64,000 nucleotides of DNA from Agriotes lineatus (Eukaryota; Arthropoda; Insecta; Coleoptera; Elateridae), in NCBI GenBank assembly GCA_940337035.1, contig CALNHX010003289.1:1-64000 (forward strand). The letters are read 5' to 3'. The notes under the pieces are model-generated. The model was not told where the DNA came from, did not search any database, and saw only the letters and a program-made list of their open reading frames with translations. Shown here one piece after another: positions 1 to 13,542 of this stretch. The position numbers and the translations under genes were made by a program. The first letter of the stretch is position 1; every line of letters starts with the position of its first letter.

Positions 1-751
1 GTCGCGATGCGCCTAAAGTCGGGGTAACTGGCAATCCTTTTAGTTAAAATACAATTCTACACGTAGACTAGAGCTACTGCTGCGAGAATAATAGGAACAC
101 TTTACAAATATTTTCATTTTCTGCAGTTTAGAGAACAACTTAAATATAACACCGTTATTTATTAACTTTTCTTATTAACTAACTAAATTCTAAGCCCAGT
201 TTAACCTAGAAAACTCGGTAGGCGTTTACAAATTTTCAAATAAGCCTTACAGAGCAGTTCTAGATTTTGGACTTTTGTCACGTCAGGCGTACATGACAAT
301 TTATAATAGTTTTATTAATTCTATAAACTCAAAAGGTTTCACACGGTAAAATTTGTCAAGCGGTCGAAACCTCGCAAATTATCGCTAATAAAGTTGTACA
401 ATTCTACTAAAAGAATTTGCTCCAGCCGGCACGTAATTTTTATGACCGAGTTGCAACAGTTGCACTTCTTATCACGCACTAAACATCCTAGCTTCGCCCA
501 ATTTTTCGGCTTACGAGGTAAACCCTGCAAAAAGTTGTCCTTAACCATTCCGTGAGATTTGAATATTTCCAGTCTTCCCAGAGAAAGTCACGTTTCTAAA
601 GACCGGCTGTGGTAACTTTAATATGACCATTTTTCCTACGAAATTCAACCTTAAAATATTTATGGTACAAATTGCTTATGGCTAACTAAAGTACATTCTA
701 TTCGTACAACCGCGTATAGTTCATTTTCACACAAGAACGCAAATCGTAATA
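1..751. repeat. LTR-like repeat, copy 1 (cut by window start)
   Basis: This stretch matches 52,706-53,448 in the same orientation, with scattered substitutions and small indels. The shared start reads TCGCGATxCGCCTAAAGTCG and the shared end reads AACGCAAATCGTAAyA. The second copy begins TG, ends CA and has a 4-bp target duplication, so the family is best read as the LTR of a retrotransposon. This copy lacks its first base, so its upstream target site cannot be checked. No PBS or gag-like frame is seen after 751, so it may also be a solo LTR. The short frames inside it are not coding. Confidence 0.6.
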
Positions 752-3700
752 AGGTGGTGCATAAACCAAAGTAAGCTCATTGTGCTGGCTACAAATACTT
801 TGTATGACATTTGTGTGTGTACTGTTACGTTTAGTCACGGACCATTCTTCAGAAAATGCAGACGTTAATTGAACCCAACGTAGATTTATTAACAAATATT
901 AGCAAATTAGTGAACCTGAGCTCTAGAATACGTGTATAAACGATGAAATGATTATACGTTGAAATTTTATATTTAATAATTCCTAAGGCATGGCCTACCA
1001 TTCTGAAATTCCGTTTCCAATATCGCTGTCGAACAGTAAAGTCTGGTCGAATTTTTGAAGAAACTTCGGTCATCCCGCCATTAATGGTTTTGAAAAACTC
1101 CTATACAACGACGTTCAACGCCGGCGAAAATCTAAAAAAGCATCCTGTATATCGACGTCCGTTACTAACGCTTCGAACAACAGCTTTGGTGAATTTCAAT
1201 TGGTACTACACTATGCCTTTAGCATATTGACGGGCGCCTGTCATCAGGTCGTCAATATATGTATGTGTACTATGAGCGAACACCTACTACATTTTTTATC
1301 ACTTCCTGTGACGCAACGAGCAGGCAAAATTCTTAAGGATTGTCTTCTTAGTTGACATATTTTGTTTGCGCTTCTGACCACCATTTGGGAGTGCGAGTTT
1401 TTGTGCACGCACAAAATCATTTCGCGCATGTAATACAAACAATATTTTTCTACAACCGTCAAATAAGAATATCAATATTATTTCGCGATGTAGTGCGCGA
1501 ACATTTTTGGAACTCTAGTGCGCGAAATTCATTTTTTCACGTTGTCAATGGTAACGTAAACAAACATCCCATTTTTTAACACGTTAAAAAATGACAAACT
1601 TTGCGCGTTGATAGCGATGCTTTTTCACGGTTGTCGAAAAACGTATTTTATGTATGTTAGCTTAACTTCGCTCTCAAACTTAATGCTGAGTAAGTTATTT
1701 GTGAAGCGAAATGCAGTTACTTGACTTCTTGAAGTAAGAATAGCATTTCAGTAGTTACGTACTACGTAAGAAATCTTGTATCTTGGTGCTGAGTTTTCCT
1801 TTTTGTCTCTGACAAATACATCAGATGAAGCCCATATAAATTACAAGAATTTCTCCATGTCCATGGTACATTTGGTATTAACTATCGTAAACCAGCATTT
1901 TGATCGTTATCTCCAAATATGTACGTCATTAGAAAGGGCTTTTTTTCACTAATATATTTTCGGCAATTATTATTCGAATATGCAGATTTTGTTCCTAGAC
2001 AGGTACCAATATTTTCCAGCTCCGGCAAATTTACAAAAAGGAATAGAGATCCATAGAGCCATTTCCTGATATGGTACTGTACGAATGGCGACATATTATG
2101 GTTGCAATTCGTATCAAACAATGTCAAATGAAACAGTCTTGTAATTGACTGTCCTAGTAGCAACTGCCAATAATGCAACGAGAGTTATTCTGGCAAAACT
2201 CCATAAGCCAGTAAAACAGAAAAGAAGATTTAATGTGTTATTAACTGTAATTTATGTTAATTACCCGTAAATGATTACAAGAGATTACGAGCAAGACAAA
2301 ATATTTCCTGCTGCTAAGAAATTCTAATCTTTGAACCACCTGCTCCGTGTGTTTTAAGAATGAAGTATAGGGGAAATTATAATGGATGTACTTTAAGCTG
2401 AAGCACTTCGGCTAAGTATACATAAATTAGACAACCATTTTTATCCGGTACCTTCGCTTAGAACGTTTCAGCCTAGAACTGTAACCGTTTTTGTGTCTCA
2501 ATTCTGCTGTACTAATTTTGAAAACTTGGATTGTAGTTTCTGATCTTTAAATAGTCGTTAACAGTTGTGTACCAACTTGTATGTTTAGGTTCCTAGCGAA
2601 TTTCATTTGAAGTGGAGTGCTGAAAATAGCTCGTTTTGTTTTATGCTAGCAAATTTCATTCAGGCGACTTGCTAATGGAGACACATGCAACTGCACTAAA
2701 TAAGTGGAAGCTCTAGAAAATGCAGCATAGTTTTGAGAAGTAAAGGGGGCACGTCTACTTAAACGTCATTAGCTGTACAGAGCGTGACTTAATTAAGACT
2801 TGCTGCTTCATTACCACTTTGATTTAATACTTTAAACGGAACGAATTGTTTTGAACGCTGGCAGATGGCGAGCACTTCTAACTTCATCTGCGATACACGT
2901 TTGCGCTGCTGGAATAAATTTGCCTTTACTTTATGTTTCGACGTTGTTTTGTGTAACTTGTGCTTTGTAAACGAACATTATTTTCCTGTAATTTGCTGCT
3001 TTAGCTAAGATCTTACATTTCGAATTAAAGTATCAACATCTTTGCAAGTCATCAGTATCGAATATAACGATTTGAACATTCAGAATTCACCTCTCTTAGG
3101 CACCTTTTACAAAAGTGTGATGACGGCGTATCTTAATATATAAATTATCTAAACTGCAATTTGCTCTGCAAGTGACTACCATACAGCAAATTCAAGAATT
3201 GATACATACATAAAAATCCATGTACGTGGGCGTCAAAGACAGTCCAAATCGCAACAAACCATGGTAACAAACAATCTCTAAGGTTTACTATTTAGTCGTA
3301 ATCTTACGTCGCGTAATGTACAAAATCACTCACGTGTTCGACTGTTGGGAAGAAATTCCACAGGGAAAAACGTTTTTGATATACTGGCGTAGAACGCTTA
3401 AGGCATTACTGCACTTCTAACGGGGGTACGCCCCAAAACATATTACCCAACTGTTACCTTACGTATAAAACAACCACATTCACGGTAAGATAACACTTAC
3501 AGACTCACAAACTTTCTGCTCGATGAGATCGCTGCCCTACTGATGATTGAATCCCCACCTGAACTTAACTTGAAACGAGTTTCGCAGTCTCCTTGCCCCC
3601 ACCGCGTTTATGAAAACAGTGGCGGTGTGAATTTCAAACGAACCTAATATAATTTCAAGGTCTTCGTAGACATTTCTATCCCATGGAGTATCATATTCTG

Positions 3701-3954
3701 TGATGCTATATACATTGTGCATATCTGGTCTCCCCTTAACGTTTTATTTATGTCACCACATTCTATTTAATATATTTTTGTTACATTCCGTATCAGATAT
3801 CTAATGCTGCTGTTAGAAGTTACTGCTCTACTTCCTATCGATTGCAGGCAGCGACGAATTTAATGTTTGGATAATATATTAATAACAGTTATTTATGTAT
3901 TAAGGTTATAACCAATAGCTTACAACACAAGAGACTCTTTAATGGTGAATTAAA
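752..3954. other. AT-rich stretch without recognisable genes
   Basis: No conserved protein motif, RNA gene or transposon end was seen here, apart from a short dispersed repeat at 1,276-1,345. All frames are short and lack recognisable composition. Could be old transposon debris or host intergenic/intronic DNA. Confidence 0.4.
1276..1345. repeat. Short dispersed repeat, copy A
   Basis: About 70 bp resembling 5,938-6,013 in the same orientation. Shared blocks are GAACACCTACT, CACG(A)CGAG-type sequence and GCAGGyAAAATTCTTArGGAT. No coding or terminal features; probably two relics of one repeat family. Confidence 0.55.
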
Positions 3955-3957
3955 TTG

Positions 3958-4830
3958 AGGAATCCCAGAAGACAAGAAAATGTGCGCAGCCGTGTTCCTA
4001 GATATACCTACAACAAGCTTTTGATAGTCTGGCATATTATAGAAGATAAAGACAAAACTACCTATCGTACATATATGATTTTAAGGAGGATATAATGGAT
4101 ATCGATATCCTCCTTAAAATCATATATGTACGATAGGTACTTCCAAGTAAAACTTAACAGAGCTCTGTCTACCTACCGTTCTATAAAATCAGGAGTACCC
4201 TAGGGTAGCGTACTGGAACCATACCTGTACCTAATCTATACGGTTTACTTACCACTAACAGATTATACTATGGCTGCTACCTTCCTTGATGACATAGCGA
4301 TATTGTAGATAGACTTCAATCCTGAAAGAGCCTTTGAGAAATTGTAAGTCCACTAAGACATACTACAGAACTGGTTAAAGTGACGGAGAATCAAAATTAA
4401 TACTGATAAATTCAAGCAAGTTGCCTTTGGACAACTGATTTGGAAAGCACACATCACAGCAAAGATGGAAAAAAATAACCTTAAAATTCAGACAAATGTA
4501 TTGGTTATTATGAAAAAGTCGCAGCTGTCACAAGAAAATAAACTGATTATATATAAAACTATAGTAAAACCGATATGGGTATACGGGATAGAGTCATGGG
4601 GATGTAGTAAACCATCTTCTTCATCTTCAGCTAAAACCCTGGTACCCTAATCGGGTCGTAAACCATCAAATACCAAAATATCAAAAACAGTAAAATGCAA
4701 AATACTCCCCATGGATAACAAATTCTTCTTGGTATATGGTACATGCCATCAAGTATATATAACGCAATAGAGGACACAGAAACCAACTAATCAGTGATGT
4801 AGCCAGGGAAGAATCACGAGGGACTAAAGC
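3958..4830 (+). pseudogene. Jockey-like LINE reverse transcriptase relic
   Basis: Broken plus-strand frames carry RT landmarks in the right order. Near 3,971 there is KKMCAAVFLD, the palm strand with the first catalytic Asp. Near 4,186-4,220 is a SGVP-x-GSVLEP motif, interrupted by a TAG. Near 4,275-4,300 is a TFLDDIAIL block in the place of the FADD box. Near 4,560-4,600 is KPIWVYGIESWG, typical of the Jockey C-terminal region. Multiple stops and frameshifts show it is dead. A 34-bp inverted duplication lies between the first Asp and the SGVP block. The 5' part and a clear 3' tail are missing, so this is a fragment. The family call rests on motif order only. Confidence 0.7.
4059..4137. repeat. 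Perfect inverted duplication, 34-bp arms
   Basis: The arm starting ACCTATCGTACATATATG is followed after an 11-nt loop by its exact reverse complement. The inverted copy lies inside the Jockey-like RT relic and interrupts its frame. The perfect match of both arms inside a heavily mutated element implies a recent event, most simply a template switch. Confidence 0.85.
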
Positions 4831-7385
4831 CCCCTCCGAGATCTACAGTTTTATAAATGTTTTATTATAAGTGAACGTGCCCCAATAAGTAGTAGTCAAA
4901 CTGGTATAAGTCTGGAGACCACCGCATGTCCCCACTATTTGCATTTACCTGATTAGGAAACATTTCTGACAAATAATCTATTACTCTTCTGGAATTACCT
5001 ATGCGTCTTGTTGAAACCACAAATCATTGAGGTGGTGGAAACAAATATTGCTGTGGGTGTAATCGAAAAGAATGTATTTATTAAACAAGACAACTATCCG
5101 CAGTCAAATTCTTTTCATAAATGTATGGGCCAATAACTTTTTCTCCCAATAAACCGACCCATACATTTGCTCTCCGCTATAGAGGGCCAATAAACTAGAT
5201 TATGGTTCCAAAATAAATTAAAGCTCTTATGATAGTTAAGAAATTGACACTTCCACTGCTTTTTTATGAACGCAGAAAATGTATTGAGGACGCTTCTAAA
5301 CTCTTCGTCCGGGCACAAGTTGGCGTGGGGACAATCAGGAAAAAGAGTGGGTGTGGTTTTATGTTATCGTTTTGTACAATGAGGCAGCAATTTTGGGAAC
5401 ATTGACAGCTAGTCGAGGTATTTTCGACATCACCAGATTTAATTGTTCCCGAGGCACAACCTATCAATCTGAAATCGCGTTTCAGGTCTCGTTTCTGTGC
5501 AGTGGAGTTTTATATCAACTCCTGGTCAGATATTTGAGGAAGTGCGATTGTCCCGCTAGAAATCACGCCTCCCCCTCCCCAATCGTGTATAGTGATGCAT
5601 ACGCTGTCAAAGGCTTGAAAATCTTCATCTCCATCGATTCGAAGCGATGTTATCTATTCATTATTCGACGAGCCCGAAGCGGCCTCCAATCAATTGAGTA
5701 TGACATCTTTAGTTTCTGCATTTTGAGCTACATTCAATGTGTTATGTTACTAAATAAGGCATGTTTTAAATTATTGACATTCTGCGTTCAGCTTTATAAG
5801 TTAAGGGCTGCATGCTGTGAAATATGTGAGAATTGGCAGCTTTAGATAGACCTAAGGTTTGTATGCATGCCTGTTGGGGTGCAGTACTTCTTAACGAAAA
5901 ATTATCAATATATTTTCTCTGTGGAATTGCACTACAGGTGAACACCTACTCAGAGTTTTTCTTATCGGGCAATGTCACGTCACGAGCGAGCAGGTAAAAT
6001 TCTTAGGGATTGTTGTGATTCTAAAATCCAGCTGTGGCTCCTCGCCCAGTGTATTTCACACGTTCATGTGCTGGTTATGAAACTGCATGATGTATAATAT
6101 ATTTATAAAGCTAAGTGCAGGTACACAAAATCTTCAAGTAAGCTAGGCATAGCAAAAAGTTGCAAAGCAAACTAAGTCATATCTTAGAGCTGAGCACAAT
6201 TCCCGTCGACGATGGCTATCTTTCTGGTGGCAACCCCATTCCATTATCGCAAAATATATAAGGTGGTGCTCAAGTAAACTATACGGATAGCATCGCCTTC
6301 CTCCACAGTACACTTTGACTTTGACTCTCATAAATTAACCCCTTCTTCCATCCAACAACCCCCCCCCTTTGTATTAGAGCACCATTTTGAATAAGTTGCT
6401 GGTTGTAAACTAGTACTCTTCCGTAACCAGGCTATGACTAATTTACTCCATCTAAAACTACCAATAGTTATATACCTGTCTGTTTTTTATTTATGTGTCT
6501 CTTTTGTACGCCACATTTACACTTATATTACTCACAGGTCATAATCTACACCTTCCTTAAATTTTGAGTAAGATGTTCAGAGATGCGATTCTTCCATATT
6601 TTGGATAATCAGTTATTTATTGCTTTCTTAAATAGACTCTTTAGCTAGGTACTCTCTAATCTGCAGGTACCCTTCGAAATTAATTCGATGCTACCTTTTT
6701 GAGTCTCACACATTTTTTTCTTGTTCTCGTCCTTCCACCTCGATTTTTAACGTTTCTTTTATACTTCTTCGTAGGAACAGTTAGCGTAAGGGTATCGTCG
6801 GAATTCGTATATGAGAATGTAAACCTTACCTAATAGGTTTGGTATAGTGTAGAGCTAATTCATCCTTTTGTGAATCGAACAACGGCTTACGTCTCTATCT
6901 ATAGTACCGTAGCAGCTTGTCAGGCAGTTGGCAAGTAAAAGTTGCTAGGGGATTATTTAATTTTCATATTTTCTTAATTATATCACATTGCATCCTACCA
7001 TACTGATTTCTCCTAGACCGATAATGTCGAAATTGCTTCAAGGCTCCCAAAATGCCAAATCGCAAGGCACGATCACGCTTAAATCACGCATGTCCTGTTG
7101 GCTTAACAGAATCTGCCTGACAACCATGCTAACTTCAGCCCGCCCGCCTGAAGAAGTTGGATGAATTGCGAACCCCTCTCTACATGCATAAAAAGACAGT
7201 GGCGGCATCAATCTTTAACCAGGCCTCACAAAAGGCTTCTCAACAACTTAGCAGGCTTTCTATTCTTTTACAAAAGTAAATCTGGCTAGAAACGCTCAGT
7301 ATCTCTACGTGTTCATTATTTAGTGGAGTCGATAGTTAGCAGCGTAGCGTACAAAAGGAGACTCATAGTACCACATGTTCATTAT
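4831..7385. other. No recognisable gene; one short repeat
   Basis: Apart from the dispersed repeat at 5,938-6,013 and a run of about ten C at 6,359-6,368, nothing was recognised. A 164-codon plus-strand frame (5,351-5,845) has no motif I know, and its Cys/Arg/Ile-rich composition looks like an accidental open frame. Confidence 0.4.
5938..6013. repeat. Short dispersed repeat, copy B
   Basis: Partner of 1,276-1,345, same orientation, ending in GCAGGTAAAATTCTTAGGGA. Confidence 0.55.
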
Positions 7386-7613
7386 AAAAGTTCATAAGGG
7401 ATGGATGTGGAAATTCAAACGTATGAATAATATGTTGGCGGCACTGTGAGTCTATGTCAAATTCGAGGTTATCAGGTTAGGTTTGCCTTCAGTTTTGACA
7501 CAGACTGACGCAAAACCTAACTTTCTAACCTCGAATTTGACATAAGGCTTCCAGTGCCACCAACATATTATTCATACGTTTGAATTTCCACATCCACCCC
7601 ATATGAACTTTTT
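7386..7613. mobile_element. Foldback MITE with about 100-bp inverted arms
   Basis: The left arm (7,386-7,486) starts AAAAGTTCATA and the right arm (7,512-7,613) ends TATGAACTTTT. Between them, long blocks such as CAAACGTATGAATAATATGTTGG and GTCAAATTCGAGGTTA recur as reverse complements with few mismatches. Only about 25 bp remain as loop, so the whole sequence is essentially one hairpin without coding capacity. This is the structure of a foldback-type miniature inverted-repeat element. No unambiguous target duplication was found beyond the AT-rich flanks. Confidence 0.75.
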
Positions 7614-9429
7614 TAATGAATTGCTCAACCTTTCTTGCTGAATACAAGAACTAGTGCATCACCTGACCCTGAGCTGCTCTACAGAATACGTCCCGAAACT
7701 TCAAACGACAAATTCGCAACCAAGTACTACCACGGAAAATAATTTCAAAGCCACTATTTATGTCACAAAGCACTCTCGCTACAGCTTCCAACAAGTTTCA
7801 CTTTATTAAATTGACAGGTCCGCAGGGGATTTGCGCGAAACATAAGAGATTCAGTGCGATTTATCGAAGCGTTAAGATCTCAAAATAAACAGGAAAGCCT
7901 ACTATTCACAGAAAATTTGCTGAAAGAAACGACTAAACTGGAGTTTTAGCGTGAGAGAGGCTTAGGTCACTGGATCAAAATAGCAAGAACAAAGCACTTG
8001 ACGCATATTGTGTTACTTCAATTTCTTAAAAAGGCGGTGAAACATCGGCTGCTTCAGTAGTTATGTTGTGGTGCAGTAGTTTCTGTGCGACTGGAATGGA
8101 AGAGTCAAGAGGAATAATCGGCAATGTCCTTTCGGCTATAATATTGCTGAAGTAAGGTTGTTTTCAAGCCAAATATATTTTCGCTTTTCCTCTAAATCAC
8201 CAGATCGACCGAAGCACATGTTCATCAATTTCGATATCCCATTAAGTAGATATTTATTTGTCAAAGATATTTGAACTAATATTCTACAAAATGATGAGCT
8301 TTTCATGTCATATATGCCAAACCCTTCTTAGGGAGGTAAGGCCGAAACGTAACGGTCAGGGCATTTCTCTACAGAGAAAAATAACCTTCGGTTTACCTTA
8401 GTTTAAAATTTATGCCTCCGTACAGGTACAAGGATAGATTACTACGGTCGAAATCTAATCTTAGTAACGTCAAGTGAATGGCAAAGTTATTGCGCTACTT
8501 CGCAACGTGGTCCTTTGAACATCTTAAGATTTAAATAAAATGCTACTCGAGCATTGCAACTGCATAATAAGACATTTATTTTGCTGGTGTCGACTGTTGT
8601 TGCTATGTGTTCTTCCTTACAATTGAAAACGGGCAGCTCGAGGTGAAAATCGAGTTTCTACGGTCACATATTTAAATTGTATTACAAATTCTTCTTGAAA
8701 ATTTATTATTAGATAAATTCTAGGTATTATGATTTCTTGTTTTTCTAATTTAGCTTCAGGTTGTCAATTCAACAGTTTACCGCAGTAAATCCAGTGTAAT
8801 ACCCAATAACAAACATAAAGGGAATTCAAAACAATATATAGAAAGACGTGATGTACAAATTAAGAAGGCAGAATATCTACATCGAAATGTTGTAAAGCAA
8901 CATGCACGTGCATGTATTTTAAAATGTTTCATTTTAGTCCAATTGGTTTAAATAGATTTTAATAAGTAAAAAAGTGGGCAATAACCGGTGGAAATGGGTT
9001 AGTTGCACAAGTTCAAGTTTTAGTAAGGGTAAATATATAGTTACAAAAAAAAGCTAAAATTTCTTGGTATAGCTTGAATGATTGTAAATAACATTCAAGC
9101 GTTTGATAGATTTAATATAGTACACAGTACATTGTATTGGTAGATAAAACAAAGCTGTATACAGTCAGAGTAGGTTCCATATAAAAGAGCTTTTATATTA
9201 GAATCAGAGCTTACTGAAGCGTTACTAGAGTGTTCTCCTCGTAAAAGCTATTGGTCCCTGTAAGCCAAAGTTTAAGAATTACCGAAAGTAAGTGAGAGGT
9301 TTGAGAAAGCAGTATTTCGCTAAAAACCACGCAAGAACATTAAATCTTCAAAGCAGAGTAGAACTTAAAAGGCGTTCAAGGAATTCAAGTTAACGAAGAC
9401 TGCAGAGTAAACTGTCAGTGACATATGTC
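7614..9429. other. No recognisable gene
   Basis: Nothing recognised on either strand: no conserved protein motif, RNA gene or transposon end. Frames are short. Confidence 0.4.
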
Positions 9430-10072
9430 CAGAGCTGGGCATTAACTAATTACTTTGTACTTTAGTTACTAATCAAATTCCTTTTTGTTGATTTGTCTTG
9501 GAATTGAATTACATTTAAAAATACGGCAATTGTAATTGGTAATTGCAATTTTTGTTAAAAAGTACTTGACCATTGCTTCTTTAAAGTAATTAATTACTAC
9601 ATTTAATTACTAAATGGTTTTTGAGTAATTAAAGTATCCTAAAGTATTTAAATTACTTTAGAAGTATTTGAGTTACTTGAAATAATTAAAAGTAAGAAAT
9701 ATTTGGTGCATGCGCGTATGTTTGCATATGAGATGCGCATGTGATGTGTCTTGTGTAGCGTAGGCTGTACAGGATGTAGCATTGTAGTTAGCTATTAATT
9801 ATTGTGTAAGAAGGGGAAAATATGTCTGCGGTAAGTACATATTACAAAGTAAAGTACATTTTTTTCCATAACAATACTGAAAACGAATAATTTAATACTT
9901 GTTTACTTTAAAACGAAGTACTGTCGCTTTTCTATTTAAATGCAACTAAAAACAAATATATGAGGACAATTTCTAGTGAAAGTAATTGAAAAACTGTTAA
10001 ATCAAATACTCCATTGGGCGGTAATTGTTAATTGGTAATTAATTATTTTTTTAAGTAATATTCTCAGCTCTA
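9430..10072. mobile_element. hAT-like non-autonomous element (probable)
   Basis: The left end reads CAGAGCTGGGCATTAACTAA and the right end, reverse-complemented, reads TAGAGCTGAGAATATTAC. CAGAGCTG-type termini are common in hAT transposons. The interior is rich in AATTACTTT-type motifs and has no transposase domain. At 9,822 a short ATG-TCT-GCG stub runs straight into GTAAGT, which looks like the first exon and donor of a lost transposase gene. No matching 8-bp target duplication was found, so the call is tentative. It could be an unrelated AT-rich repeat with similar ends. Confidence 0.4.
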
Positions 10073-12203
10073 AATCTAAATAGAAATATATCTTGACGTA
10101 TGCATTGGAAATGTGTTGACTTGACATAATTAATAAATTTGGTTAAGACATACAATGTATAACGATTTACTGCTTACAATGTTTGTGTAATTTATATACG
10201 TAGCACGAAGTAGGTATTTGCTAAATTGTACTTATAATAATTCGGATACCTTTGAGATTTTGTGATGTATTTAATATGTGAACTTTCCATTTTACATTTT
10301 GTGTCAGTAATTTAGATAAGAATTTGTGTATCTTTTTTTAATATTTTATATTTAGTTTGTGTATCATTGAGTATAATTGTAAATATTGAGTCATACTTAA
10401 TTCATATATATATAGAATAAATAAAGATAAGAACCTATTAGCCTGGTAGTAGACAACAATTTTGAATGTATTTGTACTATTTTGATATCAGAAGATTTGA
10501 AAAAATGCTATTGTGTGTACTTCAGCATAAAGTGACTGGACTTTAATGTAGATGAGACCACACGCATTTGCTGAGATATTTTAGAGGAGTTTCAATTAAT
10601 TTTCTGGAGTTACTTGGAAGTGCAGTTGAATCAAAGATTACTTTTAATATTATCTTTGAAATATACTTCAAACATTAATAAAATAAAACATGTACTATAT
10701 AAAATAGAAAGAAAATATTTGGATACTTAATAATTTCTAATGTACCTACAAAGTATATTGCAAAAGACAAGGCGTATTAAAATACTAAAAAAGGAAAACC
10801 TGCATTGTACCCTAGCATTTTCTCTACTACACATCCAACAGAAGAAGCCGAAATAAAGGGATTGAAGAACATAATCGAAAATAAAAGAACTAGGCAAGCA
10901 AGGATTAGAATGTTAAAAAGCATTTGATGGTATGCAAAGATCATAAAGAAACTGAAATCGTAATACATATATCAGTAGTGGATGCTGCAATGAAAACCAG
11001 GCTACAAGGAGATAAATAATACCCAGGAAAAACAACGACTACTAGTCTCAAACTTCAACAATATCGATTACCAATCAACTCAACTGAAAGGCATTACTGG
11101 GCACCAGGTTAATGAATAAAAAATGAATCCAGAATAAAAATTGTTAACATATACACTGGGGCAGTGCAAGCAATTTGATATGATTTAACAAAAGCGCATG
11201 AAATCGATTCAGCGAAGTAGTAAGGGCCTAATTGAAGTGATGTCTATACCTCCAAAAACTATTCAAATGATGAAATTACGCATGGCTCCTCATTACAAAG
11301 TCTGATAAAGAAAAGATACCATTTTATTACATGCATAGACAAATTCTTTGCATAGTCGCCGGATGGCGCGCATACAACCGTAAAATTCTACATTTACTAT
11401 TTTTAACAAACAACAGGACAAAGTATAAAATCATTAAACACACAAAGCAGTGACATTTGGTAAACAATCGTTGGCATTCTTCAATAAACTATGCATTCCC
11501 CTATTAAAAGAAGCGTGGTATGCGATAACAGGAGCGCGAAGTGTTGAAACAATTGAAAACACTGGAATTTAATGGCTGTGATGCGTGTTGGAATATTCAG
11601 GATAAGTCCGTCGGGATGGACTGGCCACTGCAAGTATTCGGCATCAAATTAGTCATCCAACAGGCGGGTAGGACAGCACGCAGTTACAGGTTGTCGATAG
11701 GTAGGTCGGTGAAACCCACAAATTGCGATGATTTAGAAAAGAGAGAAAAAAAATTTAAAAAAAATAAAAGCCCTTCGTTTGCGGGTGGCCAATTAATTTT
11801 CACTTCCGAATACTATCCCCCCATTCTCGAGGCAACCAGATGTGTACAGCAATTCACTAAATTTATCCCGTAGCATGGCTGACATCTTCGAGAGAAAATT
11901 CCCTTACAAAGCGTTAGTAGAAAAAGATCCCATATAAACATGTCGCATAGCTTCGAAACTAATATTGAGAGTTTTTCGAAGAGGAAAGAAAATAGTCCAC
12001 CCTAAAACTAGGGCAAAAATTTTCTAGAAAAAGGAACGCTAGCAGAGCATATCCTGGGTCACTAAAAACTATTTAAGCAACTTGGGGTTCCCTACGGTGT
12101 TTTAAGTTGACGGACCTACAGCAAAATCCGATGGAAATTCAAAGCCACAACTTGGGACTGTAATACATCAGAACAAAACACGCTACAACAAGAATGAAAA
12201 TCC
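10073..12203. other. No recognisable gene
   Basis: AT-rich. The largest frame is a 110-codon plus-strand ORF at 11,541-11,873, with a Lys-rich segment and no motif known to me. It is not called as a gene. Confidence 0.35.
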
Positions 12204-12323
12204 TTTTTTAGACGACCACATATGAAAGTAACATTATCGCGACAGCAGCCTACTACAAAAAGTTGACGATCTCATACACTAGCACGATATTATATCATAC
12301 TAGTCATATCGTAACGGCACAAA

Positions 12324-12411
12324 GTTATTCAAATCACGGCCTGCTTAATTGTGTAACAAACGTCACTTTGACGTTTGTCACACAATTCAGCAAACCGTGA
12401 TTCAAATAATC
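12324..12411. repeat. Palindrome upstream of recombinase gene
   Basis: TTATTCAAATCACGG, then TAATTGTGT-x-ACAAACGTCA, are mirrored after a 3-nt centre by TGACGTTTGTCACACAATT and CCGTGATTCAAATAA. Arms are about 43 bp with a few mismatches. It lies about 150 bp before the recombinase ATG, so it could be regulatory or a small foldback insertion. Confidence 0.7.
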
Positions 12412-12557
12412 CAGACGCTTTTGCTTTATTCGTCGCTATGGTTACGTTGAATTACATTTTTACAAACAGTTGTTGTTTGCTTTCAACATTCAAATCGTTT
12501 TAAATGTGAATTTATTTCCTTGTGTATCAATTTAAACAATTAAATGAAGTGTAAATA

Positions 12558-13542
12558 GTGAATATGATGGAAAGTACTGATGAAGATTATTCAAATTTGG
12601 ACTGCATGCCGCCAGAAATTTTAAAAGCTGGAGAAGAAAACACCTTAGAACTTTTACCACCGAAATCAAAGGAACGTTATGAATGTGCGTACAGTAAGTT
12701 TATGAACTGGCGCAAGCAAAAGGGAATTAATTCGTCATTTTCTGAAAATGTCTTCATGGCATATTTTGGCGAACACATTATGGACCCAGTATTCAATGCT
12801 GAAAAGCACTATTAATATTCACCAGGATGTAGACATAACACAATACGTTAAGTTAAGACCTTATTTAAAACGTAAATAAGATGGATACAAACCCAAAAAA
12901 TCCAAAACTTTGACAACTGAAGAAATAAATAGATACCTTCATGAAGCACCAAATAACACACATCTCTTACAAAAGGTAAGTTGATAATTATTTCCACTTC
13001 TATCTCTTCTTCAGCAACGACTGTGTGTTTAGATTCATTTTTAATATTGGCGATTTTTATATTACATTCTATTATTCTTGTTCCAGGTGCTGTTAGTAGT
13101 TGGAATTTGTGGCGCATGTCGAAAACATGAATTGGTACAACTAACGGTCGATAATATAGAAGATCTAGGCTCTGCTGTGCTCATCAAAATATCTGACACC
13201 AAAACGAAAAGAGAGCGGACTTTCACTATTACTGGGGAATTTTACAAATTGTACAAAAAATATGCGGTTCTTAGACCATTAAACCTAACTGAAAAGCGTT
13301 TTTTGTTAAACTATCAAAATAAAAAATGCACCAAACAAGTCGTTGGAATTAACAAAATTGCCAATACTCCTAGATACATCGCTACCTACCTCGGCTTGCA
13401 AGAACCAGAGCTATATACCGGTTATTGTTATAGACGCTCATCTGCTACGATTCTGGTAGATGCTGGAGGTGATATCACCACCCTTAAACGTCATGGGGGC
13501 TGGAAGTCTACTTCTGTAGCCGAGGGCTACATTGAAGAGTAG
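12558..13542 (+). pseudogene. Tyrosine recombinase (Crypton/KCTD1-like family), broken
   Basis: The N-terminal frame (12,558-12,815) gives an acidic leader and a SAM-like DNA-binding segment (ERYECAYSKFMNWRKQKG). Homology then continues in another frame, so there is a frameshift near 12,770, and an in-frame TAA lies near 12,876. A GTAAGT donor at 12,976 and a CAG acceptor at 13,086 define a 111-bp intron. The second exon (13,087-13,542) holds the catalytic domain. Box I is GACRKHEL (catalytic Arg). Box II is YCYRRSSAT. A RHGGWKSTSVAEGYIEE segment carries the late His/Trp and the nucleophile Tyr. The usual HxxR His is replaced by Tyr. The family is widespread in insect genomes, partly as domesticated genes. 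The frameshift and stop argue that this copy makes no protein, although the catalytic exon is intact. Confidence 0.75.

Noticed and set aside
5351..5845. 164-codon plus-strand ORF
   Set aside because: No motif, biased composition, no splice or promoter context; likely accidental.
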